Origin: Chloroflexi bacterium ADurb.Bin180
Lineage (GTDB): Bacteria > Chloroflexota > Anaerolineae > UBA2200
Direction: 5' to 3'
DNA: 32,535 nt
Assembly (NCBI GenBank): GCA_002070215.1
Contig: MWCV01000027.1
Span: 1 to 32,535 of the forward strand
Under the pieces are notes generated by a model. It did no database searches and was not told the DNA's origin. It saw only the letters and a program-made list of their open reading frames with translations. Position 1 is the stretch's first letter; each line of letters begins with the position of its first letter. The position numbers and the translations under genes were made by a program. Of this stretch, positions 23,152 through 32,033 are shown piece by piece.

Positions 23152-23675
23152 CTCCGAGAAGGGACACGGTCGATGCGCAGCGAAATGCCGGTCTCGCTCT
23201 CTTCGTAGGCGACCATCCCGGCCTTGGCCGCCACGCGGAGCGAGGCCCAGTTGGCGGGGTCGATGTTGCGGGCGAGCACCGCCTTGCAGGCCGGGTCGCC
23301 AAAGGCCCAGGCGATCAGGCGCTGCACGGCTTCGGTGGTATAGCCCTTGCGGCCGTAGGCGGGATCGATGCCATAGCCGATGTCCACTTCGCCGTTGGCG
23401 TCGGGCACGCCCTTGAAGCCGATCAACCCGGCGCCGAAGGAAGCCGCGGTCACCACCACCAGCCAGTAGGTGAGCCAGGGGTGGAGTTCCGGGTCGAGCG
23501 AAAGCAAGAGTTCCAGCTTGGCGCGAATCGCCTGCTGCACTGGCTCCGTGAGAATGGCGCGGGAGACGGGCACGCGCAGCACGGTTTCCAACGCGGCCGG
23601 GTCAGACAGGTACAGCTCGAGCTGCTCGGCGGTCAGCGGAATGAGCTCCAGGCGTTTGGTTCGAAGCACGGCCAT
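23148..23675 (-). CDS. GNAT N-acetyltransferase, RimJ/RimL type
   Basis: This 175-aa protein has the GNAT acetyl-CoA region: EVDIGYGIDPAYGRKGYTTEA, where the R/Q-x-x-G-x-G/A signature is varied to GRKGYT. The usual helix (QRLIAWAF) and the late N-x-x-S-x-x-x-x-x-K-x-G-M segment (NWASLRVAAKAGM) follow. It resembles enzymes that acetylate protein N-termini or small amines; the substrate is unknown. AAGGA lies upstream of the ATG. It has its own promoter and seems to be a single-gene unit upstream of the lipoprotein operon. Confidence 0.85.
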   Translation of the reverse strand: MAVLRTKRLELIPLTAEQLELYLSDPAALETVLRVPVSRAILTEPVQQAIRAKLELLLSLDPELHPWLTYWLVVVTAASFGAGLIGFKGVPDANGEVDIGYGIDPAYGRKGYTTEAVQRLIAWAFGDPACKAVLARNIDPANWASLRVAAKAGMVAYEESETGISLRIDRVPSRS

Positions 23676-23741
23676 AGCAAGTGTCCTTGGGGTTGGCTGA
23701 GCGTCAGTCCGACAGGGCGGTGGTGAGCAGCGATTGGCGCT

Positions 23742-23770
23742 ATTTTAGGGGCGATTGGTCGGGAGGTCAA
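23742..23770 (-). promoter_or_regulatory. Promoter of the GNAT acetyltransferase gene
   Basis: TTGACC (23770-23765), a 17-bp spacer and TAAAAT (23747-23742) lie on the minus strand, giving a leader of about 60 nt to the ATG at 23675. Confidence 0.72.
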
Positions 23771-23849
23771 TTGGGGGCGGGAGACGGTGAGGCGCGGTGC
23801 TGGCGGTCGTGCTTTCCGCGGGACTGGCGGGCACGACCCACGGCACGCC

Positions 23850-23883
23850 AAGACTTCCGAAGTCTGGGAGACTTCGGAAGTCT
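23850..23883. repeat. 35-nt palindromic repeat in inverted orientation
   Basis: The arms match those at 21621, but the spacer reads GGG, so this copy lies on the opposite strand. It sits between the end of the BaiN-like gene and the acetyltransferase promoter and may end transcription of the former. Confidence 0.9.
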
Positions 23884-23950
23884 GAGGAAGTAGCGGGCAC
23901 GCCTCGCGGAGCTAACCGGTGCGGTCGCGCTTGTCTTGGTGGCGTGACGT

Positions 23951-25201
23951 CTACCGGGCAGCCGCCCCGCCGGCCACGGCACCGCTGCTGAAAGCGAACT
24001 GGAGGTTGAATCCGCCGCAGGGGCCGACCACGTCGAGCGTCTCGCCGGTCAGATACAGTCCTGGCAGGCGTAACGACGCCATGGTGGCGGGATCCACCTC
24101 GGTGACCGGTACGCCACCCGCGCTGAGCTGACAATAGTCCCACTCGCGTACGCCCTGCACTAGGAGACGGGTGTCGTTGAGGCGCCTGGTGAGGCCAGCA
24201 AGCCGCGCCGGTGAGAGCTGGTTGAGCGGAGCCTGGTCGGGCAGGCCGGCGTTACGAGCAAAGGTGAGCGCCGCCTTGGGTGGAAAGAACGCGCCGAGCA
24301 AGACGCCTACCGGCAGGGAAGTGGAGCCGCGTAGCTGCAACAGCCGGTCGTATTGCTGCTGGAAGGGAGCCAAAAAGTCGAGGGCCAGCATCAACCGGGC
24401 GCCGGGGCGGGCCGAGACCAGGTGGCTCAGGTCCATCACCGCCGGGCCGTTGAGGCCCCAGGCGGTGACGATCAGGTTGCCGGTGGTGCGGCCGAGGAGC
24501 TCGCCGCCCGCAAAGAGCGACGCGGCCACGTCGAAATGCAGCCCCTGCAGCGGCTTTATTCGGACCAGGTCGACCAGCAGCGGTGCCAGCGCCGGCCGCA
24601 GGGGCAGCACGGTGTGGCCCAGGCGCGCGAGCTCGGCAAACAGCTCGCCACGCGAGCCGAGGTTGGGCATCGCCTTGCCGCCCGCGGCGAGGATCACCCG
24701 GTCGAAGGACCAGGAGTGGCCGGTGCCGCCGGAGGTAAAGGTCACCAGCCAGCGGTCATCACGGCGCTCCAGACTGCTCACCGGCGAGGCCATCTGGCGG
24801 GTCACGCCGGCTGCGTCCAGCGCAGCCGAGAACGCTGCTACCACCGACTGGGCTGACTCGGACAGGGGATAGTACCAGCCGTCGTGGGTGGCGCGGGTGG
24901 GCACGCCGATGCGCTCCAGGGTCTCCAGCAGGTGGCTGCGGCCAAAGATGCGGAACAGCGCTTCTAGCCAGGATGGGTCCGCGCAGGCGTAAGCGGCAGG
25001 GGCGACCGCGGCGTTGGTGAGGTTGCAGCGGCCGCTGCCGGTGATCAGCAGCTTGCGGCCGAGCGAGTTGTTGCGCTCGAACAGGGTCACCGCGGCGCCC
25101 TGCCAGGCGGCGAAGAGGGCGGCCATGAGGCCAGAGGCGCCGGCGCCGATGACGGCCACGGAGGGGGCGTGGGTTGGGGATTCAGGCGCAGGTGCGACCA
25201 T
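23951..25201 (-). CDS. HI0933/BaiN-family FAD-dependent oxidoreductase
   Basis: This 416-aa flavoprotein has the FAD Rossmann motif VAVIGAGASGLMAALFAA near the N-terminus. The family signature RKLLITGSGRCNLTN follows, with a later VILAAGGKAMPNLGS, and it ends with a second FAD-contacting segment (LPGLYLTGETLDVVGPCGG). Known relatives include bile-acid dehydroxylation BaiN and E. coli YhiN, mostly of unknown substrate. The start is ATG 25201. The frame can extend to GTG 25219, but that would overlap the -10 box, so the transcript is probably leaderless. A truncated homologous gene start sits at 32208-32420, beyond the helicase operon. Confidence 0.88.
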   Translation of the reverse strand: MVAPAPESPTHAPSVAVIGAGASGLMAALFAAWQGAAVTLFERNNSLGRKLLITGSGRCNLTNAAVAPAAYACADPSWLEALFRIFGRSHLLETLERIGVPTRATHDGWYYPLSESAQSVVAAFSAALDAAGVTRQMASPVSSLERRDDRWLVTFTSGGTGHSWSFDRVILAAGGKAMPNLGSRGELFAELARLGHTVLPLRPALAPLLVDLVRIKPLQGLHFDVAASLFAGGELLGRTTGNLIVTAWGLNGPAVMDLSHLVSARPGARLMLALDFLAPFQQQYDRLLQLRGSTSLPVGVLLGAFFPPKAALTFARNAGLPDQAPLNQLSPARLAGLTRRLNDTRLLVQGVREWDYCQLSAGGVPVTEVDPATMASLRLPGLYLTGETLDVVGPCGGFNLQFAFSSGAVAGGAAAR

Positions 25202-25209
25202 TGCCGGAG

Positions 25210-25238
25210 ATGATAGCACCGGCTGGGAGATGGGTCAA
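25210..25238 (-). promoter_or_regulatory. Promoter of the BaiN-like gene, probably leaderless
   Basis: TTGACC (25238-25233), a 17-bp spacer and TATCAT (25215-25210) lie on the minus strand. The -10 box ends only 8 nt before the ATG at 25201, so the transcript should begin at or next to the start codon. Confidence 0.75.
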
Positions 25239-25317
25239 CCTGGGTTCGAGATCTCACGCTGGCGCAGGAGTAGGCCAGCTCGTCGCCTGACTCGAGTAGT
25301 GTTCCGACCAGGTCGAA

Positions 25318-28300
25318 TCAGCGTTTCGCGTCGTCTTCATCCTCGGTGGCTGACGAGTCGCTCGCAATCAGTGCCCTGACGTCCACAAGATGAGTCAGGG
25401 TGAAATACACTTTGAAATCCTTCTGTGCCAGGATGACATCCAGCTCCTGACCAGACATGTCGAGGAACATGTCCAGCATCATGTCCCTTGAGCCGTGAGC
25501 GTGCTGGAACATGGCGGCGTGATTCGGACACAGGGCCAGATAGTTCTGGTAGTGCCGCTTCCTCAGCTCTGGAAGGAACTCGACCTTCTCGACATAGTAG
25601 GAGCCATCGTCTAGCTTAAACGGCAGATGAGCATGGCACACCTGACAGATCATCTCACCGTCGTCGTTCGTGTACTGGTGACGCAGGTACTGCTCTGCCT
25701 CTTGCTTCACCCGCTCACGGGCCAGCGAGACAGCGCGGGGGCGCTGCTCGGTCTCCCGGCCCGGGGCGCCTGCGGCCTCGTCTGCAACGCGATTAGCTCG
25801 CCCATGTGGATCGCGTGGCTCACGGCCCGGCAACTCCGTGCCCTGCCTATCAAGGTACTCGGTTAGGAGACGCTCCTGCTCCTGTTCGGGAAGTGCTGCG
25901 AACCTCTGTGCTCGTTCCAGGGTCTTGGCATTGCCAAAGCCCAGCTGCTCGGCAAGCGCCCGTTTTTGACGCTGCTCCTCGGACTTTTTCTCTGCATCCA
26001 CGCCAAAGTTGACAGCGCGCAGCCACTGCTGCCCGGTATCGAAAGGAAAGCCCTCGGGCAGAAGGGCGCGACAGGCGTCACGGGGCCGGACAAAGGCCCC
26101 ACCGGTCTGAGGAACCCACGCAGCGTCTCGGAGCAGGCAAGCGAGCTGCGAATCCGCAGAATAGCCAGGGTTCCTTTGGTTGTATCGATAGTGTGCCGTT
26201 AGGCAATCGGACCATTTGGGCAACGAGCACATCATCTGCCAGATGAGACGCGATAGGTTCACCGTCGGTGTTTGCAATACCTTCTCCAGGCCGGGAACGG
26301 TAGAGTCTCGGTCAATGCCACTGGTTGTGAAGTGAACTCCCGGTGCCGTGCGAAGGTGGTCCCATCGAGGGTTGCCGCGACAGCTCGTCCGAAGTACCTC
26401 GAGTTGTGTCTGCACGCCGGTCGCTTGGCAGAATCTGACCAGACTCTCCAACGGGACTCCACTTCGCGCGTAGTCGGACGACACCGCTACCCGCGTTGCG
26501 TGTTCACCCACGGCTTCATAGTAGGCAGCCAGTCCGGTTTCACGTAAAGGAGCGTCCACAAACAGCCTTTGAGGTCTCTGCATTTGCCCAGTGACTGACC
26601 TGATGATGGAGTAGTGCCTGAAAACTTCTGCTTGATTCGGATTGGTCTCGACCAGTTTCACGAATCGCTTGAGGTCCGCCAGATGGATCTTCCAGTCGGC
26701 TAGCTCAACCTCACCAGAGTAGCGCCGCTTCAGAATAGCCTGAAGCTCCTCAGCCTCGCCGACCTCGCGTACACCGACTTGCTCCAGGAAGCGGCGAGCT
26801 GCGTCTTGTTGTGGCTTGCTCCTACCCGACGTATAGACACCTCGTGCAACACGAGGCAGCTCTTCGTCATCCTCCACGTGCTCAGTTGGGAAGTACGATT
26901 GGCTGCCGATACCATACGTTCCGTCGCTCAGCCGAATGATCTTCTTGTTCCGCAGGTGGAGGAAAGACGAGCTGCGGTCAGACTCGGGGTTCAACAGAGC
27001 GTACATCTGCTGGTGCCAGGCTTCGGACTTGGCCGCGAGCCAGGCTTGGAAGTCAGGATCTGGTCCGTAGAAGTACCGGTCTCCTTGCCACCGCCCAGCG
27101 TCGCCCGAAGCCTCTCTGAGCGCGTCCATGAACTCATCGATATCCCAAGGCTGTATCGCGAGTGCGGAAAGCAAGCGGTCCGCGTTACTATTGCGCTGCG
27201 ACGCCGATATCGCCCATTGACCACGTGGCACTCTGTGCTGCCTCAGCACGTCGAGATCATCTGGAGAAAGCAGGTCTTTCAGCGCTGCTCTCGCCTGAAG
27301 CAACTGGCGCGCAGGAGCGTGCGACTTGGCGTAGGTCGGTGTTAGTCTCTCATTGTTCATCGAGTTGATTATGGCATCACGGATGGGTTGATAGCGCGCT
27401 GGCAGTGCGTCTTGTGGATTCGGAAGAACGCCCAGAAAATCGCCGGTCAGCAAGCCCACGTCGCGCACGAGCGGAAGGGACGCGGCAGCCAGATGCGCCA
27501 GTTGGGCAAATAGGGGATTATTGTTCGCTGTCTCCTTGATGCTGGCGCGGCTGAGCTCAGGGACAAACGGGGCGTGCAGATGGAATCGTAGCCCCGAGGT
27601 TTCTTTCTCCGCCGGAAAGTACACGGCGACCCGTCCAGGGTTTGCCGGGACAATCCTCAGTTGCTTGGCCAGTGGATCGTTGGCATGATACTCAGTGACC
27701 TCCGGCAGGAAGCCAAGCTCAAAGGCGATAGCTACACGCTGCCTTTCCAGACCGGCGATAGCGTCAGAAAACTGGAGGTAGTGCGAGCTCGTGGTATCGC
27801 GCCCGTTGCTTTTCTTCAAGACTTCAATGTGATGCTCAGAGTGATTGATCCGCAAGACCTCGCCGGAGGACTGGCTTCCAATCCGCCAGGCGACGGAATC
27901 CAGGTGAGAGAGAAAGAGCAGCGTTGTTTCAGCTAGCTCTTCCAGCCCCGCCGCCACCTCTTGCCACGCGACACGTGGCGGTTTCTCTGGATTGTTGAAA
28001 GGGAAGTAGAAGCGGGTCCTGCCAGCCAGGTCGCTTGTCGGCTCTAGTTCCGTCGGCAACACGAGGTCTGCAATCCTGAACGAATAGCTTGGAGACCATA
28101 TGTGCGGCGTTTCGGAATAGGCAAAGACGGCCTTGAAGCCGATCCCAAAGCGGCCGATTGTGTCTTCTTGGTCCTTCTTTGCGCCTTTGCCGATGTTGGT
28201 GATCGCCCATACATCGTCTTGACTGAAGGCGTGTCCGTCGTGCTCGAACCAGAGACCTTCCTCGGACAGGTTGAAGCAGGCATCTGAGGCGCCTGTGTCT

Positions 28301-28446
28301 TCCGCATTCTGAAGTAGTTCATAGATGAAATGAGCCCGGTCGGGATAAAGCTGCTCGACGATCTCTCGAATCCCGGAGTACTCTTCGTCGGCCAGGACAT
28401 CGGCCAGTTTCTGGCGTTTGGCGCGTACTTGATCAACAAAACTCAC
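25318..28446 (-). CDS. Sacsin/Hsp90-type (GHKL) ATPase with C-terminal HNH-like zinc motif
   Basis: This 1042-aa protein has an N-terminal GHKL ATP-binding domain of the sacsin type. The N-box ELLQNAEDTGA spans 43-53, the G1 region FEHDGHAF follows near 67-74, and the G2 box IGRFGIGFKAVFAYS spans 97-111. The middle ~800 residues are unrecognised. Near the C-terminus C934, C937, C973 and H976 form a CxxC...CPNH pattern in the layout of an HNH nuclease, though the usual catalytic His-His pair is not evident. The start is GTG 28446, with AAGGAGG just upstream and a GTGA overlap with the helicase stop. Sacsin-like ATPases occur in bacterial defence loci, and tight coupling to a HEPN-helicase supports that role here. 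Confidence 0.82.
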   Translation of the reverse strand: MSFVDQVRAKRQKLADVLADEEYSGIREIVEQLYPDRAHFIYELLQNAEDTGASDACFNLSEEGLWFEHDGHAFSQDDVWAITNIGKGAKKDQEDTIGRFGIGFKAVFAYSETPHIWSPSYSFRIADLVLPTELEPTSDLAGRTRFYFPFNNPEKPPRVAWQEVAAGLEELAETTLLFLSHLDSVAWRIGSQSSGEVLRINHSEHHIEVLKKSNGRDTTSSHYLQFSDAIAGLERQRVAIAFELGFLPEVTEYHANDPLAKQLRIVPANPGRVAVYFPAEKETSGLRFHLHAPFVPELSRASIKETANNNPLFAQLAHLAAASLPLVRDVGLLTGDFLGVLPNPQDALPARYQPIRDAIINSMNNERLTPTYAKSHAPARQLLQARAALKDLLSPDDLDVLRQHRVPRGQWAISASQRNSNADRLLSALAIQPWDIDEFMDALREASGDAGRWQGDRYFYGPDPDFQAWLAAKSEAWHQQMYALLNPESDRSSSFLHLRNKKIIRLSDGTYGIGSQSYFPTEHVEDDEELPRVARGVYTSGRSKPQQDAARRFLEQVGVREVGEAEELQAILKRRYSGEVELADWKIHLADLKRFVKLVETNPNQAEVFRHYSIIRSVTGQMQRPQRLFVDAPLRETGLAAYYEAVGEHATRVAVSSDYARSGVPLESLVRFCQATGVQTQLEVLRTSCRGNPRWDHLRTAPGVHFTTSGIDRDSTVPGLEKVLQTPTVNLSRLIWQMMCSLPKWSDCLTAHYRYNQRNPGYSADSQLACLLRDAAWVPQTGGAFVRPRDACRALLPEGFPFDTGQQWLRAVNFGVDAEKKSEEQRQKRALAEQLGFGNAKTLERAQRFAALPEQEQERLLTEYLDRQGTELPGREPRDPHGRANRVADEAAGAPGRETEQRPRAVSLARERVKQEAEQYLRHQYTNDDGEMICQVCHAHLPFKLDDGSYYVEKVEFLPELRKRHYQNYLALCPNHAAMFQHAHGSRDMMLDMFLDMSGQELDVILAQKDFKVYFTLTHLVDVRALIASDSSATEDEDDAKR

Positions 28447-31400
28447 TTGGCCTCCTTACTTGTCACCAGAATCGTGCCGAAGACCACCGGGCTCGTCAGG
28501 ATGTCGGCGCTGCTGGCTGCTCGCTGAGTCTCCTCGCGACGACGGCCAAAATCAGCGTTGGCTCGCGCCAACTCGCTTTCCTTCATCAGGCGGATCTTCT
28601 GGTTCGTGGCGCCTTCAACTTGGTCCTGGATGGCTTGGCAGCGCGCGCGGTGGCTGACCGTCAAACTCTGCAATCGGTGTTCTACGAATAGACCGTTCTC
28701 GGCGATATGGTTCGCGCGAGCCTCCATCCACTTGTCGTGGTGCCGGACATCCAGAGCCTCGCACAGAGCGGCATCGGGTAGCGCGAGCTGTTCGGCATCT
28801 GTGGCAGATTGCAGCAACGTCAGCAGGGCAGCCTCGATCTTCGGCTCTGCTGCCACGGCGACGAGAACCTCATCGCGTTTGACTCCATCCTTCGTCCATT
28901 TGTACAGGGCAAAGGCATGTTCACCTCGCGGTAGCCCGGGGCAATGTGCCTCTAGCGCGACGTAGACTGGCTCGTCCAAGGCCAGGAAGCGTGCCGCCTG
29001 GCGCACCAGTGGATGCACAACCGACAGGTGTACTGCTTGTGGATTCGCGACCGCTGTCTGCTGATCGAAGGTGATCGTGATGGTGGGTTGTGCACCTTTG
29101 AGCCACTTCTCCCATTCTCGGGCGAGGGGCTCGACGGAGCGCGGCAGACGCCTAAAGTCCTGGAGCAGCCGGTCTCTGGCATCCTGACTCAGCCGGAGAG
29201 TCTTGAGCTGCTTTTCTCCCAATACGTGGTCCAGTCCGCTCTGGAGCAGTGCAGCCAGGTAGGTCTCCACGCTGCTCTGAATTGCCGTGGGCGACAACCA
29301 GAAGCTCTCGGCCGCCTCGATCTCTTCTCGCCAAGTCTGCCTGGGAATGCTCAGGCCAAAGAGCTCTGCTTCCCGAGATTCAAGTTCCTGCTCCTCGCGG
29401 ATTTGGCGAATGCCGTTGTCGGCGAGCTGCCTGAGCCGGTGCGCACGTTCGTCGGCGGTCAGCTCGAAGCTCTCGGCGATGTGATGCAGTTCCTGTGTAA
29501 TTTGGCCGAGTATCTCTTCGCTTCCACCCACGGCATGATGAAAGACGCCAATGCGCCACAGGCAACGCTCATAGATCTCAGCATCGACGGTACCCGGGGT
29601 AATCAGGTTCACGACCGCCACCGCTTCGCTCTTCTGCCCATACCGATCAATACGGCCGATGCGCTGCTCGATGCGCATTGGGTTCCACGGCAGGTCATAG
29701 TTGATCAGGAGATCGCAGACCTGGAAATCGAGGCCCTCGCAGCCCACCTCGGACGATAGCAGAACGTCAAGCGCGTCCGGGTCTTCCTTGGGCAATGCGA
29801 ATCTGCGACGCAACTCAACCCGCTCTTCATCTGGCACATCACCATGTATGAGCCCGTAACGCAGGCCCGCACGGCGCGTATGCGTGACCAGGTAGCTCAA
29901 GGTGTGGCGAAAGGTGCTGAACACGAGCGCTTTGTTGTTCTCCAGCTTGCTCTTGTCGCTCAGGGCTCTGACAAAGGCCTCGACCTTGGGATCAAGGGGA
30001 TCGAGGGTGCGCGCCAGCCCAAGCAGCGCTTCGATGTCGCAGCGCACCTCATCGACAAAGTCCAAGTTGGCGTCTAGGTCGCCATCGCTGGCCTCCATCA
30101 ATTCGAGTCGGTCAAGCTTGCCGGCCAAGATGTCGCTCAGAAGTGGCGCCAGACCGTACAGACAACTAGCCGCCTGTCGACGGATGGTCGTCATCAGAAA
30201 CTTGACGTTCTGTTGGCCATGACAGTAGGCTAAGATTCGCGCGATGACATCTAGCAGGCCGTCGTGTAGCTGCTTTTGCTCGGTTGTGAACTCTACGGTA
30301 ACGGTCTCTGGTTTGCGGGTGGTGAATTCACCAATGTCGCGGCGTCGCGTCCGATTGATCAGTGAGCTAAAGGTGTAGAGTTCTTCGATGCCACGCGTGA
30401 GCCCAACCCGAGTTGAATCGTCCAGCGCAACGTCCCGCAGTTGGTCGTAGATGTGCTGAAAGGGTGGTGATTCGCGAATGAACAGTCTACCCCACTCGGT
30501 GCGGGCAACCTCATCGAGGCTGTCCCGCACTTTGCCTTGCCATCCTGCCTGGGCTGCGCGGCAGTGCTGAACGGCGGTGTAGATGTGGCGATTTGGCTCA
30601 GCCATCTGCTCGAAACTAGCGCGGTCGATCACCAGATCGGGCCGAAGCACGTTGAGCAATGTAAAGAGGTCTTCGCTGCCAAGTTGCACTGGCGTGGCTG
30701 TGAGCAGCAGTAACGCCTGGGCATTCTCGGAGAAAAAACGCACGCCTTGATGCAGGTAGGTGTCGACGTTTCGAATGTGATGGGCCTCATCTACAATAAC
30801 CAGGTCGAATCTCGGCGGAGGGTCAAGGCTGAGCAAGCCCTGACCGCCGGCCCTGTTGCGATTGTGCTGGCCAAACAAGAGGTCGGAGTCAAACAGCGAA
30901 AAAGGCAAGATAACCTTTGCGTACTGCTCGGGCCATTCACCCTCGAGATGCGTTTCACGGAGGCAATGCCGCAGTAGCGGACCATCCAGGGCAGCAAAGT
31001 GCTGGTCGAAGCGCTTCATTTCGGCAAACCACTTGCGTTCTGCAACCAGCGGCTTGGGGCAGATAACCAGTATCGAGGAGATATCCATCCGAGCCTGCAG
31101 CTCCCTAATAATCAGACCGGCCTCGATAGTCTTGCCTACACCTACCTCATCTGCAATCAGTAGACGGGGGCGTTCAGCACGAATGAGCTTGAGCACGGGA
31201 CGGCATTGATAAGGCACAAATTGCACCCGACCTGAGCGTAGCGAGAACAGATTCGCAGTGGAGGGCGATAGGATCTGCAGACTTGTCAGACAGGCGCGCA
31301 GCTCGGCAGCGCTCAGCGTTCTGCGCTTCTGTGAAGGTGGGCGCAACTGCAGCTGCCGCTCGTAGTACACGACCGTGGTGTTGTTCTGGAACACCTGGTA

Positions 31401-32033
31401 GCGGCACTCTGCGCCGCCAGGAAGCACCGCAATTACCGGCATCAGCGCAGATGGGTTTGATCGCAGCGCAACCAGATCGCCTAGCTTGAACAACGGGCCG
31501 CCAGGCGCTAGAGATGCGGGTGAGGGACGGACGGAGTCCTCCATCGCACGATCCGCCCTCCTGGGTTGTTCTGACCCCTGTGCTCCATGGCTACCGGAGC
31601 CAGCCATTGTGGAAAGTGCGACAGCCTTGGCCGCTGCGACCGCCGACGTCACGGTAGGCGCAGCGCCTATCATGTCCAGCAGACGCTCAAGAGTGTCGGC
31701 GTCACGGTAGACCTCACTGACCGGCATTGATCGCGCCGGAAGATGCGCCCACTTGTTACGCACGGTTTGCAGTTCCTTAACCCATGTGCGGCCCTCGCGT
31801 GGTAGCCTGGCCGAGTCGGACAACTCGTACCAGTTCTGATCGAATACCCGCAGCAGCGCAGCAAAGTCGAGCTGTTGTAGTTCGTGGTAGCCCTGTTCCT
31901 GCACTACCCGCTGCTGCTGGAAGCTGAGGCGATCCACCACAAGCTTCTGCCACCAATCTGCAGACAAGTCAGGGAGTCTGGCATTGAGGAAGTGCGCCAG
32001 CTCAGCCGTCGCAAGGAGAATGAGCTCGTTCAC
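28443..32033 (-). CDS. SNF2-family helicase with N-terminal Swt1-like HEPN domain
   Basis: This 1196-aa protein begins with a helical domain of about 125 residues containing VRNKWAH, an RX4H motif (R92, H97) typical of HEPN ribonucleases and matching Swt1-type HEPN domains. A variable linker follows. The SNF2 motor has ADEVGVGKT (K301), VDEAHH (D415-H418), LLTATP (about 443), the C-terminal lobe segment SSEVGCEGLDF (760-770) and QRIGRIDRYGQ (790-800). The last ~390 residues are charged and helical. The start is GTG 32033, with GGAGG 6 nt upstream and a GTGA overlap with a 48-aa gene. The architecture suggests a nucleic-acid-sensing translocase with a toxin-like RNase domain. DISARM DrmD and other defence helicases are relatives by fold only. 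Confidence 0.88.
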   Translation of the reverse strand: MNELILLATAELAHFLNARLPDLSADWWQKLVVDRLSFQQQRVVQEQGYHELQQLDFAALLRVFDQNWYELSDSARLPREGRTWVKELQTVRNKWAHLPARSMPVSEVYRDADTLERLLDMIGAAPTVTSAVAAAKAVALSTMAGSGSHGAQGSEQPRRADRAMEDSVRPSPASLAPGGPLFKLGDLVALRSNPSALMPVIAVLPGGAECRYQVFQNNTTVVYYERQLQLRPPSQKRRTLSAAELRACLTSLQILSPSTANLFSLRSGRVQFVPYQCRPVLKLIRAERPRLLIADEVGVGKTIEAGLIIRELQARMDISSILVICPKPLVAERKWFAEMKRFDQHFAALDGPLLRHCLRETHLEGEWPEQYAKVILPFSLFDSDLLFGQHNRNRAGGQGLLSLDPPPRFDLVIVDEAHHIRNVDTYLHQGVRFFSENAQALLLLTATPVQLGSEDLFTLLNVLRPDLVIDRASFEQMAEPNRHIYTAVQHCRAAQAGWQGKVRDSLDEVARTEWGRLFIRESPPFQHIYDQLRDVALDDSTRVGLTRGIEELYTFSSLINRTRRRDIGEFTTRKPETVTVEFTTEQKQLHDGLLDVIARILAYCHGQQNVKFLMTTIRRQAASCLYGLAPLLSDILAGKLDRLELMEASDGDLDANLDFVDEVRCDIEALLGLARTLDPLDPKVEAFVRALSDKSKLENNKALVFSTFRHTLSYLVTHTRRAGLRYGLIHGDVPDEERVELRRRFALPKEDPDALDVLLSSEVGCEGLDFQVCDLLINYDLPWNPMRIEQRIGRIDRYGQKSEAVAVVNLITPGTVDAEIYERCLWRIGVFHHAVGGSEEILGQITQELHHIAESFELTADERAHRLRQLADNGIRQIREEQELESREAELFGLSIPRQTWREEIEAAESFWLSPTAIQSSVETYLAALLQSGLDHVLGEKQLKTLRLSQDARDRLLQDFRRLPRSVEPLAREWEKWLKGAQPTITITFDQQTAVANPQAVHLSVVHPLVRQAARFLALDEPVYVALEAHCPGLPRGEHAFALYKWTKDGVKRDEVLVAVAAEPKIEAALLTLLQSATDAEQLALPDAALCEALDVRHHDKWMEARANHIAENGLFVEHRLQSLTVSHRARCQAIQDQVEGATNQKIRLMKESELARANADFGRRREETQRAASSADILTSPVVFGTILVTSKEAK

